Source: Moheibacter sp035515075 (GTDB lineage: Bacteria; Bacteroidota; Bacteroidia; Flavobacteriales; Weeksellaceae). From it: a stretch of 64,000 nt of DNA. Where the stretch lies: the NCBI GenBank assembly GCA_035515075.1, contig DATJBZ010000037.1:1-64000 (forward strand). The letters are read 5' to 3'. Shown piece by piece: positions 8,200 through 15,876 of the stretch (position 1 is its first letter; each line of letters begins with the position of its first letter). Made by a program: the position numbers and the translations under genes. Under the pieces are notes generated by a model that searched no databases, was not told where the DNA came from, and saw only the letters and a program-made list of their open reading frames with translations.

Positions 8200-8904
8200 A
8201 TGGATAAATCGAATTTGTTGGACAAGTATTTTGAGGATGCGTTGACTGAAGAGGAGCGATCTCAATTTGAATTGCTTTTGCGCACGGATGCTGAATTTCT
8301 CGAAGCTTTCAATTTTCAAAAGGAATTGAAATCGGCTTTGATTCGCAATGAGCGAAAAGTGGTCAAAGAAAAATTGAAAGCCCATGATCGATCCAAAAAG
8401 ACCTTGTCTTTTGATTGGAAATATGCTGCAGCAGCAGTGGTAGCTTTGTGCATTGGTTTGTACTTTTTTACCAACCAAACGGTTCAGTCACAAGCGTTGT
8501 ATGCGGAATATTATGAAGTTTTTCCCAATGTCGTTTCTCCTGTCGTTCGTGCGGATATGGCGGAGACCAATTTGGAACAAAAAGCATTTATCGCTTACGA
8601 AAGTGGTGATTACAATCAAGCCATAGCGTTGTTTACGACCATTTATGACACGACCCATATGGAGTATGCGGTGTTTTACAAAGCGATGTCGATGATGCAA
8701 ACCGATGCGCATTGGCCAGAAACGATCCAGATTTTGGCAACGACCAATTGGTCTGAACTTTTCCGAGACAAAGCCAAATGGTACCTTTCTTTGGCGTATT
8801 TACACCAAAATCAACCCGAACAAGCCCAGGCGACTTTGAAGGAATTGTCTGCAGAAAGCACTTACCGAAGCCAGCAAGTTAAGGCTTTGCTCGAGAAGCT
8901 TTGA
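8200..8904 (+). CDS. Single-pass membrane protein with TPR-like periplasmic part; possible anti-sigma factor
   Basis: 234 residues. The cytoplasmic N-terminus (about 1-72) begins with a short acidic helix pair (LLDKYFEDALTEEERSQFE) like that of zinc-less anti-sigma domains. A membrane helix at about 75-91 follows, then a C-terminal part with TPR-like helices (AYESGDYNQAIALF; LSLAYLHQNQPEQAQATL). It is 11 bp after the sigma gene and its last 26 bp overlap the end of the convergent CHAT gene. The anti-sigma role is inferred from position and topology only. Confidence 0.8.
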   Translation: MDKSNLLDKYFEDALTEEERSQFELLLRTDAEFLEAFNFQKELKSALIRNERKVVKEKLKAHDRSKKTLSFDWKYAAAAVVALCIGLYFFTNQTVQSQALYAEYYEVFPNVVSPVVRADMAETNLEQKAFIAYESGDYNQAIALFTTIYDTTHMEYAVFYKAMSMMQTDAHWPETIQILATTNWSELFRDKAKWYLSLAYLHQNQPEQAQATLKELSAESTYRSQQVKALLEKL

Positions 8905-11900
8905 TGCGGCGTGAAATGCCAACGATGAGGCCCAAAAGAATGAGCAAGCCTATGCTGTATTGCCACCAGCTGATTGAGTTTTTTTGAACCGTTGTTACAT
9001 CACCACTGATCACAAATCCTGCCCAATAATAAGGGTGTTTCAATTCTGGTTCGTGGGTGTTTTGTAAATAAGTCAATTTGGCATTGCGCAAAGCTTCATT
9101 TTTGGATTGTCCATTTTCTAAATTTTCATAAAACAACAGCATCAAAGTCGAGGTTTCTTTGTCTGAAACTTTCCAAAGACTCATGATGGTCGAAGAAACA
9201 CCTGCATAGGTGAAAGCCCGAGAAATGCTCATCACACCATCGCCTGATTCGATTTTTCCGAGGCCGGTATTGCATGCGCTCAACACCACCAAATTGGCGT
9301 TCAAATCCAAATTGTACACTTCGGAAGCGGTCAATTCGCCCGAATCCTCGCCGTCATAAAAATACATCTTGCTCAACATCGGATTGATTTTGTCAAATTC
9401 CGAATGCGTGGCCAAATGCAGGATGGAGGCCTTGGGGGCTTCTTCCAAGAATTTGTCTTTGGTTGCAGCGGCACCGATGATTTTCTTGCCATGTGTCAGC
9501 GTACTGATGTTGTCGACTTCAGCATGGTTGTTGGGCAATTGATTGACTTTGTATTCCGGTGCAAAACCAGTCCAGTTGTTGCTGCTTTTTTTATTGGATG
9601 CCAATTGCTTTTGGACCAAATACAGTTGCACGGAACCTGCATAGCTAACATTCATTTTTTCCAACAATAAGGCTTGATCGACCTGTAAAATTTCAAAAGG
9701 AATTTGGGTCAATTTTTTGTCAGAGATGATGATCAAATCGTCAATTTCTTTTGGAAAGGAGGGCAGAATGAGTTGCCCCAATGTTTTGGCGGAATTTTCG
9801 GTGGATTGTCTATCGATGAGCGAATGAATCAGTGCGTCTGTGGTTTGATCAATTGGATGGAATGCGTCCAAAATGCTAAAATCAATGGCTGATTGGGTGA
9901 TGAACAAGCGGTAAATTTTGTCATTTCCAACATAATATTCTAAAAAAGCTTGCCCTGTTTTCAAAGCGTTTTTTTGGTAATGCAAAACTTCTTCGGACAG
10001 CAATACGTTTTTGGCTTCATAATACATCGGGTGTTTTTCTTTCAAAACTTGTTGGATGTTTTCGATGTCAAGGTTCAATTGAATTCTTTCACTCAGCATT
10101 TTTTCCATCTCATTATTAGCAACCAAAGAGTCGGTTTCGGCTCTTGCGATTTCTCGGTTGAGCACTGCCAATTGTTGGTTCAGCTTTTTTTCATTGTCAA
10201 GGATGGATTGTGGCACTCCTTTTTGTGCTTTGAGCGCTGAACTCATTATCCCATCGAGTAAAACCGAAGATTTGTTCAGTTCCATCAATTTGAAAATGGT
10301 ATTGATCGTTTGCTGATCAGGAGAGATTTCATGCATTTTTGCTGCGATTTCCAAAGCGTTTTCGATGTGCTCTGCGATGCTCTGGCTGTAGAAAAGTTTG
10401 GAGTTTTGGTAATCGTATTCCGCCTTTCCTTTGACCATCAAATCGATCAATGCTTGGATGTTTTGAAAAGCATTTTGGAGTGCACCTAAATCTTGAGAAG
10501 ATTCGTGCTCTTTCAATAAAATTACATTTTTAATCGACAAAACATCGATCTCTATCAATTGGGTATTGCTGTTTTTGGCAATGATTTTCTCTGCTTGTTT
10601 GAGGTGTTCTTTTGCTTTGGTCAAATCATCCAATCCTACATAAATTTTGGCCAGTTGAATGTTTTCCATTGCTTTCGCTTTGTAATATTCGTCTAAATGG
10701 TCGTTGAACGATTGCCAAGAAAGCAAAGCATAAGGCAAAGCTTTTTGATAGTCTTTTGCCTGCAGATACATGGAAGCCAAGTGTTGGTAGGCAGACTGCA
10801 TGGAGTAAATTCTTTGGATCGCTTCTGCGGATTCCACGGCCAATAAATAGTATTTCTCTGCTTCTGATAGATTGCCTGAAGCTTCTTCAACACTTGCCTT
10901 GTCGATGAAAGCTTGGGTGGTGAACTTGTCGTCTTTGCCATAAAATTCCAAACTCTCTTGCAGTACTTTGTCCATCAGTTTGCGTGCTTGGTCGAAATTG
11001 CCTTTTTGAACATAAATTCTAGAAAGGGTCATTGATGGCAAGGATTTCAAATAAACACTTTCGGTTTGTAGAATTTCATGGGCCAATGAATAAGCTTTAT
11101 GGCCATAGAATTCTGCTTTTTCAATGTCTTTGATGTAGTAAAAGGTGTCGGCCAATAATGAATAATAAGTAATCAAAGTAGGGCTTTCGTCGCCATTGGC
11201 TTTGATTTCCCAATCGATGGCTTCTTTCAGATAATGCTCGGATTCGTGCATGTCGCCTGTTTTTCCTTGGTAAATTATGCCGAGATTGAATGCTAATTGG
11301 CTGCGTGTATTGTGAACGTTTTGTTGCTCGTTGGGAATTTCTTTCAGTGTTTGATAAGCGATATTCATGTGGTAAATCGAACTGTCGATTTTGTCCAAAT
11401 TGTAATAATTTCCTCCTGTCCATTGGTTCATAGCAACTTGCTTGTATTTCCAAGGGGTGTTTTTCAAAGCATTCAATGATCGAAGTCCATACGTTTTGGA
11501 CATGTGGTTGTCTTTTATTGCGAAATAGTAATGCCGTGAAATGGTTTCGTACAAAGCCGCCATGGAAGTAGGCTGTATGTTTTTGTCGTCAGCAAATGTT
11601 TGGGCCAATTGTTGCAAATTGGACCAAGCATTTTCTTGGCCTTGGTACAAATGTATGCGGTATTCAAAGTGTTTCAATTGAAAATAATAATCCTTGTTTT
11701 CTTTTTTTAATTGAGGGTTTTTGTCAAAGGCTGCTTGGATGATGCCGAGGTCTTCTTGAAGTTTTTCTTCATTTGACGAATAATGGTGGGTTTCTTTGTG
11801 AATTTGCAATCGATAAATGTCGCCTTGTACTTCTTGCAATTTGGATTCAAATTTTCCTGTTTGCTTTAGGGTCAATAAGATGGAATCAGCATTTTTCCAT

Positions 11901-12031
11901 TCGCTGTGATCGCCCGATACGTAAGCTTCGAGGAATTTTTTTTCAGCATTTTCAAACGGAGTAAGCGATGGTTTTTGTTGCGCAATCAACAGAACCAGTA
12001 CCGTAATGAGGGAGGTAAAAGCTTTGAGCAT
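8879..12031 (-). CDS. Exported TPR-CHAT protein, putative caspase-like protease
   Basis: 1050 residues: an N-terminal signal peptide or anchor (about 1-18), a long array of TPR helices (about 60-560) and a coiled-coil segment (about 590-660). A C-terminal CHAT domain (about 700-1005) carries the caspase-like dyad His876 (HLATHS) and Cys920 (LSACNTG). A final membrane helix (about 1020-1038) ends in a basic tail. CHAT domains are caspase relatives (separase, Craspase partners); targets here are unknown. With the convergent ECF sigma and membrane TPR protein it forms a likely signalling set. Its promoter -7 box sits in a perfect inverted repeat. Confidence 0.9.
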   Translation of the reverse strand: MLKAFTSLITVLVLLIAQQKPSLTPFENAEKKFLEAYVSGDHSEWKNADSILLTLKQTGKFESKLQEVQGDIYRLQIHKETHHYSSNEEKLQEDLGIIQAAFDKNPQLKKENKDYYFQLKHFEYRIHLYQGQENAWSNLQQLAQTFADDKNIQPTSMAALYETISRHYYFAIKDNHMSKTYGLRSLNALKNTPWKYKQVAMNQWTGGNYYNLDKIDSSIYHMNIAYQTLKEIPNEQQNVHNTRSQLAFNLGIIYQGKTGDMHESEHYLKEAIDWEIKANGDESPTLITYYSLLADTFYYIKDIEKAEFYGHKAYSLAHEILQTESVYLKSLPSMTLSRIYVQKGNFDQARKLMDKVLQESLEFYGKDDKFTTQAFIDKASVEEASGNLSEAEKYYLLAVESAEAIQRIYSMQSAYQHLASMYLQAKDYQKALPYALLSWQSFNDHLDEYYKAKAMENIQLAKIYVGLDDLTKAKEHLKQAEKIIAKNSNTQLIEIDVLSIKNVILLKEHESSQDLGALQNAFQNIQALIDLMVKGKAEYDYQNSKLFYSQSIAEHIENALEIAAKMHEISPDQQTINTIFKLMELNKSSVLLDGIMSSALKAQKGVPQSILDNEKKLNQQLAVLNREIARAETDSLVANNEMEKMLSERIQLNLDIENIQQVLKEKHPMYYEAKNVLLSEEVLHYQKNALKTGQAFLEYYVGNDKIYRLFITQSAIDFSILDAFHPIDQTTDALIHSLIDRQSTENSAKTLGQLILPSFPKEIDDLIIISDKKLTQIPFEILQVDQALLLEKMNVSYAGSVQLYLVQKQLASNKKSSNNWTGFAPEYKVNQLPNNHAEVDNISTLTHGKKIIGAAATKDKFLEEAPKASILHLATHSEFDKINPMLSKMYFYDGEDSGELTASEVYNLDLNANLVVLSACNTGLGKIESGDGVMSISRAFTYAGVSSTIMSLWKVSDKETSTLMLLFYENLENGQSKNEALRNAKLTYLQNTHEPELKHPYYWAGFVISGDVTTVQKNSISWWQYSIGLLILLGLIVGISRRIKASRAKP

Positions 12032-12037
12032 AGAGAA

Positions 12038-12081
12038 ATTTGTTTACAACAAAAGTAAACAAATATTCAGGATCAAACAAT
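12038..12081 (-). promoter_or_regulatory. Promoter of the CHAT gene with an operator-like inverted repeat
   Basis: Minus-strand -7 box TACTTTTG at 12057-12050, with ATTG at 12081-12078 as a -33 element (20-bp spacer). The -7 box overlaps a perfect 10-bp inverted repeat, ATTTGTTTAC / GTAAACAAAT, at 12038-12047 and 12055-12064, so a bound repressor would block the promoter. Confidence 0.6.
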
Positions 12082-12105
12082 TAAAAGCGGTGATTTGGTG
12101 GAAGT

Positions 12106-12630
12106 TTAGTCCAAGTACAAATCGATCAAACCTTCTGGTGTGTCGATTTTGATGAACATCTCTTCGCGGTTGATTTCCAAAATCCATTCGTCCACGATGG
12201 GGATGAGAATTTCTTTTTGTTGAAATAAAATTTCGAAAATGGCTTGAACGCCACTGTCATTGATGTTGTGGATTTTTCCGATTTCTCCTTTTTGGTTGTC
12301 AATCACCCGAAATCCAACGATTTCATGGTAGTAGAAATCCGTGCCATCCAATTCTGGAAGTTCTTCCAAAGGCAAATAAAGCGGTTTGTTGACCAATCTC
12401 TCTGCTTCTTCAGGGGTGGTGTCTTCAAATTTCACCAGCAACTTTCCTTTGGAATGTGGCCCGATGTTTTCGAAGAAAAATGGAACCAGCATGCCATTTT
12501 TTTCAATGAATACTGATTCCATGTTTTGGTACAATTCAGGCTCGTCCGTTTCCAAATGCAAAATTAAGTTCCCCTTGAAACCATGTTTCTTGGTGATCTT
12601 ACCTAAGTAAAAACAATCTTTTTTTTGCAT
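12106..12630 (-). CDS. rimM: Ribosome maturation factor RimM
   Basis: 16S rRNA processing factor that binds S19 during 30S maturation. 174 residues, with the N-terminal barrel (LGKITKKHGFKGNLILHLET) and the C-terminal PRC-barrel (YYHEIVGFRVID...ILIPIVDEWILEI). It lies 18 bp after rpsP in the usual rpsP-rimM pair; trmD, a frequent third member, does not follow. Confidence 0.94.
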   Translation of the reverse strand: MQKKDCFYLGKITKKHGFKGNLILHLETDEPELYQNMESVFIEKNGMLVPFFFENIGPHSKGKLLVKFEDTTPEEAERLVNKPLYLPLEELPELDGTDFYYHEIVGFRVIDNQKGEIGKIHNINDSGVQAIFEILFQQKEILIPIVDEWILEINREEMFIKIDTPEGLIDLYLD

Positions 12631-12648
12631 GTCAATGGACGAATGAAT

Positions 12649-13182
12649 TTATTCTTCTGTTGCAGTTTCTTCCGCAGTGTCAGCTTCTGGAGCAACTTCC
12701 TCAGTCGTAGCTTCTGCTTCAACTTCTTCGGTTACTTCTTCTTCCACAGCGATTCTTGCTTCAGATTTTTTCTTTTCTGCTTCAAGTGCTAATTTCTTAG
12801 CTTCTTCTTTGGCTTGCGCAATTCCAGTTTTCTTGTTCTCAACTGCATTGGCTCTTTCTTCCAACCAAGCTTCAAATTTCTTTTCAGCTTCTTCTTGGCT
12901 AAATGCACCTTTTGCTACGCCACCCAACAAGTGTTTTTTCATCAAAGCACCTTTGTAAGAAAGGATGTTTCTTGCTGTGTTGGTTGGTTCTGCACCTACT
13001 TGTAACCAGTGAACAGCTCTGTCCAAATCCAAAACGATGGTTGCTGGATTGGTAACAGGGTTGTACGTACCGATTTTTTCAACATAACGACCATCTCTTT
13101 TTGCTCTTGAATCAGCAATTACGATGTGAAAGAAAGCATTTCCTTTTCTTCCGTGTCTTTGCAATCTAATTTTTGTTGCCAT
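12649..13182 (-). CDS. rpsP: 30S ribosomal protein S16 with acidic C-terminal extension
   Basis: The first 85 residues are a canonical bS16 (ATKIRLQRHGRKGNAFFHIV...RYVEKIGTYNP). The remaining 90 or so are a Lys/Glu/Ala-rich coiled-coil-like segment ending in an Ala/Glu/Thr low-complexity tail. Long S16 proteins of this kind are usual in Bacteroidota; E. coli S16 has 82 residues. It has its own strong promoter about 50 bp upstream. Confidence 0.96.
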   Translation of the reverse strand: MATKIRLQRHGRKGNAFFHIVIADSRAKRDGRYVEKIGTYNPVTNPATIVLDLDRAVHWLQVGAEPTNTARNILSYKGALMKKHLLGGVAKGAFSQEEAEKKFEAWLEERANAVENKKTGIAQAKEEAKKLALEAEKKKSEARIAVEEEVTEEVEAEATTEEVAPEADTAEETATEE

Positions 13183-13233
13183 TTGTATATAAATTGTGGG
13201 AACTCGTCCCGGTTAAATTCAAATTTCAGGGTG

Positions 13234-13264
13234 CAAATATACTGTTTTTCAAGTACAAAGCAAT
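13234..13264 (-). promoter_or_regulatory. rpsP-rimM promoter
   Basis: On the minus strand ATTG (13264-13261), a 19-bp spacer, then TATATTTG (13241-13234). This is a very good match to the Bacteroidota -33/-7 consensus and gives an rpsP leader of about 45 nt. Confidence 0.75.
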
Positions 13265-13347
13265 TGTTTGTTTGGTTTTTTCTTATACTAAAATGAAATG
13301 GATGCGAATAGTTCTAATCTTTTGATTTACAAATTGTTTTTCAGCAG

Positions 13348-13376
13348 TTTGACTTGGCTTGAAATGTTTATTTTTG
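13348..13376 (+). promoter_or_regulatory. Promoter of the HD hydrolase gene (leaderless)
   Basis: TTTG (13348-13351), 17-bp spacer, TATTTTTG (13369-13376). The -7 box ends only 4 nt before the ATG at 13381, so transcription would start at or next to the start codon. Confidence 0.7.
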
Positions 13377-13380
13377 CGGC

Positions 13381-13983
13381 ATGGATGATAAAAAAGTATT
13401 GAAAATTACCCAAAAATGGATACAAGCTGAGTTTTCTGGTGAAGGAACGGGGCATGATTATTTCCATATCGAACGTGTGGTAAAAGTGGCGCGGCGAATT
13501 GCTCAACAAGAAAAGGCGAATTTGTTTTTGGTCGAATTGGCGGCTTGGCTCCATGATGTGGGCGATTATAAATTGCATGATGGTGTGGATAAATCCGAAG
13601 AATTAATTAGAGCATTTTTGTCTGAATTAAATCTTTCAGAACAAATTATCTCCCAAACCATTGAAATTGTTTCCCAAGTTTCATTCAGCAAAGGAAATCA
13701 ACCGACTTCTTTGGAAGCTAAAATCGTTCAAGATGCCGATCGTTTGGATGCATTGGGCGCCATCGGCATTGCACGCGTTTTTGCGTACGGCGGAAGTAAA
13801 CAACGTGAAATTTACAATTCTGAAAATCCAGCAATGACCAGCATTCAGCATTTTTATGATAAATTGTTGAAGCTAAAAGATTTGATGAATACCGATGCTG
13901 CGAAAAAAATAGCCGAAGAACGGCATTTGTTTTTGGAAAATTATTTGGCTCAATTTTACAAGGAGTGGGAGGGAAGGTGCTAA
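13381..13983 (+). CDS. HD-domain metal-dependent phosphohydrolase
   Basis: 200 residues of the HD superfamily, close in layout to the YedJ/YpgQ group of nucleotide pyrophosphatase-like hydrolases. Metal ligands fit His29 (GHDYFHIERV), His58-Asp59 (AAWLHDVGD) and an Asp in QDADRLDALG near 120. The substrate cannot be told from sequence. It is transcribed alone and ends 3 bp before the convergent PepSY gene. Confidence 0.88.
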   Translation: MDDKKVLKITQKWIQAEFSGEGTGHDYFHIERVVKVARRIAQQEKANLFLVELAAWLHDVGDYKLHDGVDKSEELIRAFLSELNLSEQIISQTIEIVSQVSFSKGNQPTSLEAKIVQDADRLDALGAIGIARVFAYGGSKQREIYNSENPAMTSIQHFYDKLLKLKDLMNTDAAKKIAEERHLFLENYLAQFYKEWEGRC

Positions 13984-13986
13984 ATT

Positions 13987-15180
13987 TTACTTTATTTTTT
14001 TCCACCAAATAATGAACCCCGTAATCGGTAATGAAAAACCAATCAAGGTGATGAGAAAGTAGAGAACTGCGCCTTTCCAACCCATGATTTCACCCGTATG
14101 CAGAGGTTTGGACAATTCTTTGAATTGTTGGTGCAAAGGTTTTTGGAGGAACAAATCCTTTCTTTTGGTTTCGCCATTTTGGTCCAATTCAATGAAATCT
14201 GGAAGTTGGGCGCCCAACCATTGGGTGGTTCTAATTTTTTGTATGCGGTAACGAGGATTATTTTCATCAGGAAAGGCAATGTGTGTGGTACCTTGGTAAG
14301 GCAATTCCTTGTGGACCAAAACTAAAATTTGGCTGAGTGGAAGTAAGTCTAATTTGTCCAAAGATGATTGTTCATTTTGTTTGTCCAATTGGTCTTCCAT
14401 TAGCAAAGCAAATGTGTCAGAAATGCCATCTTCTTGCATTTGGGTTTGTTGTTGGATGGATTCACCACCCAAGCTGACCAAAACGGCTGTTTTTACCCAA
14501 GGATAGGTGATGTAAACGCCTGTGATGGAAATGAAGAATAAAAACACCCAAGTGTAAAATCCCAAAGTATTGTGTAAATCATAGTTCAAACGATGAAACT
14601 TGCCTGTCCATTGTATGGTCAATGCTTGTTTGATTTGCCTTTTTTTTCTTTTTGGGAACCATAGTATGAGTCCTGTAAAAATCAAAAAGATAAAGACTAG
14701 CACAAATGCACCGACGATTTGTTTGCCTGTTTCGCCCAACATCAAATTTTTGTGCAAGGTTTCGACCGTGCGGAAAAAACTGTTCCAATGTTCTTGGGTT
14801 TGTCCTAAGTTTTCTCCAGTGTAAGGATTGTAATAGTAGGTTTGAAGATGGTGGGTGTCCCTGTTTTTTGTGGTAATCAACCAACTTCGGTTGTTTTTTT
14901 CTGGGTGAACGAAGGATTGTATGTTTAGGTTTTCTTGTCGAAATTTTTCTTCAAAATACTGTAGTGAAAGGGGCTGATTTTCTACTTGAACAAACAGTTG
15001 CTCTCGGTTATAGAAATCATTGATTTGGTTTTTGAAAGCATACAAACAACCCGTCAAACAAACGATAAGGATGACCAACGAAGACAGTAAGCCCAGCCAA
15101 AGATGTGACAAGCGAACCCAGTACTTGAATCGGCTGTCGTTTTTTCTTTTTTTTGGAAACAAGGCTTTTCTGAACTTCAT
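13987..15180 (-). CDS. PepSY-domain four-helix membrane protein (iron-uptake linked)
   Basis: About 397 residues with the PepSY-associated TM (PF03929-like) layout: four membrane helices (LWLGLLSSLVILIVCLTG; VGAFVLVFIFLIFTGLIL; WVFLFFISITGVYITY; LYFLITLIGFSLPITGFII) and a large periplasmic loop between the first two with DTHHLQTYYYNPYTGE, a PepSY-like segment. Such proteins often reduce ferric siderophores and sit next to TonB receptors, as here. The ATG at 15180 (MKFRKAL) is chosen because a longer frame would start inside the preceding terminator. Confidence 0.85.
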   Translation of the reverse strand: MKFRKALFPKKRKNDSRFKYWVRLSHLWLGLLSSLVILIVCLTGCLYAFKNQINDFYNREQLFVQVENQPLSLQYFEEKFRQENLNIQSFVHPEKNNRSWLITTKNRDTHHLQTYYYNPYTGENLGQTQEHWNSFFRTVETLHKNLMLGETGKQIVGAFVLVFIFLIFTGLILWFPKRKKRQIKQALTIQWTGKFHRLNYDLHNTLGFYTWVFLFFISITGVYITYPWVKTAVLVSLGGESIQQQTQMQEDGISDTFALLMEDQLDKQNEQSSLDKLDLLPLSQILVLVHKELPYQGTTHIAFPDENNPRYRIQKIRTTQWLGAQLPDFIELDQNGETKRKDLFLQKPLHQQFKELSKPLHTGEIMGWKGAVLYFLITLIGFSLPITGFIIWWKKIK

Positions 15181-15193
15181 GTGCATGGAGGAT

Positions 15194-15234
15194 AAAAAAA
15201 GCACAAAATTGACTTTGGTTTTTGTGCTTTTTTT
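15194..15234 (-). terminator. Terminator-like hairpin after the LTxxQ lipoprotein gene
   Basis: A stem AAAGCACAAAA / TTTTTGTGCTTT with a loop of about 10 nt and T-runs, just after the stop at 15252 on the minus strand. PepSY expression then needs read-through or a weak promoter. Confidence 0.65.
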
Positions 15235-15251
15235 GAGGAATTGAAATAGTG

Positions 15252-15872
15252 TTATTGCTTTTTGGAAGGTGATTGTACATCTTTGACCAAAATTCTGAAC
15301 TGCTCGATTTGCGTTTCATTTAAAACTGATTCAATGGCAGTTTTTCTTTGGTTGTCAAATTTTTCAAAATATTCTGCTGCCAATTCAGCATTGCCATGGT
15401 AGATGTCATGTGCATTTTGAAATTCAACTTCAAAAGCATTGTTGGCGGCTTCCAATACTTTTCTTTGTGTTTCGTCTAAAGCCAATTCATAGTTGATTCT
15501 ATCGATCAATTCGTCATTGTACCTGGGTCTTTTTCTTCCGTTTTTCTCCATGAATTCCGCATAAACTTTCATTTGGTTTTCATTCAAGATTTCTTGCATG
15601 GCCAGAGCTTGTTCTTTGTTGATTTCTTCCATTTTGGCAAAGAAAGGCGTTCGGTTCAATTTGCCACCCTCGGTGGTATGTTCCAATCTGTTTTGATCTG
15701 CTTTGGCTTTGAATTGGGTGATGACTTTGTCGAATTGCTGTTCTTGATCTGTGGTCAAGGCCAATTCTTTTTTCATTAGGTCATAGTCGATGCCTCTTCT
15801 TTTTTGTTCTTTTTCGCAAGAAATGAAAAGGAAAGTGAAAAGTAAAACAGAGATTGTAAGTAATTTATTCAT
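15252..15872 (-). CDS. Small lipoprotein with LTxxQ-like repeats (Spy/CpxP-like)
   Basis: 206 residues starting at MNKLLTISVLLFTFLFISC, a lipoprotein signal with lipobox Cys17. The rest is charged and helical, with three copies of an LTxxQ-like motif (ALTTDQEQQF, ALDETQRKVL, VLNETQIEQF) as in the Spy/CpxP chaperone or sensor family. The start at 15872 is taken because the longer frame overlaps the end of the receptor gene and hides the signal peptide. It lies 4 bp after the TonB receptor gene, so it is part of the same operon. Function unknown. Confidence 0.8.
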   Translation of the reverse strand: MNKLLTISVLLFTFLFISCEKEQKRRGIDYDLMKKELALTTDQEQQFDKVITQFKAKADQNRLEHTTEGGKLNRTPFFAKMEEINKEQALAMQEILNENQMKVYAEFMEKNGRKRPRYNDELIDRINYELALDETQRKVLEAANNAFEVEFQNAHDIYHGNAELAAEYFEKFDNQRKTAIESVLNETQIEQFRILVKDVQSPSKKQ

Positions 15873-15876
15873 GATT

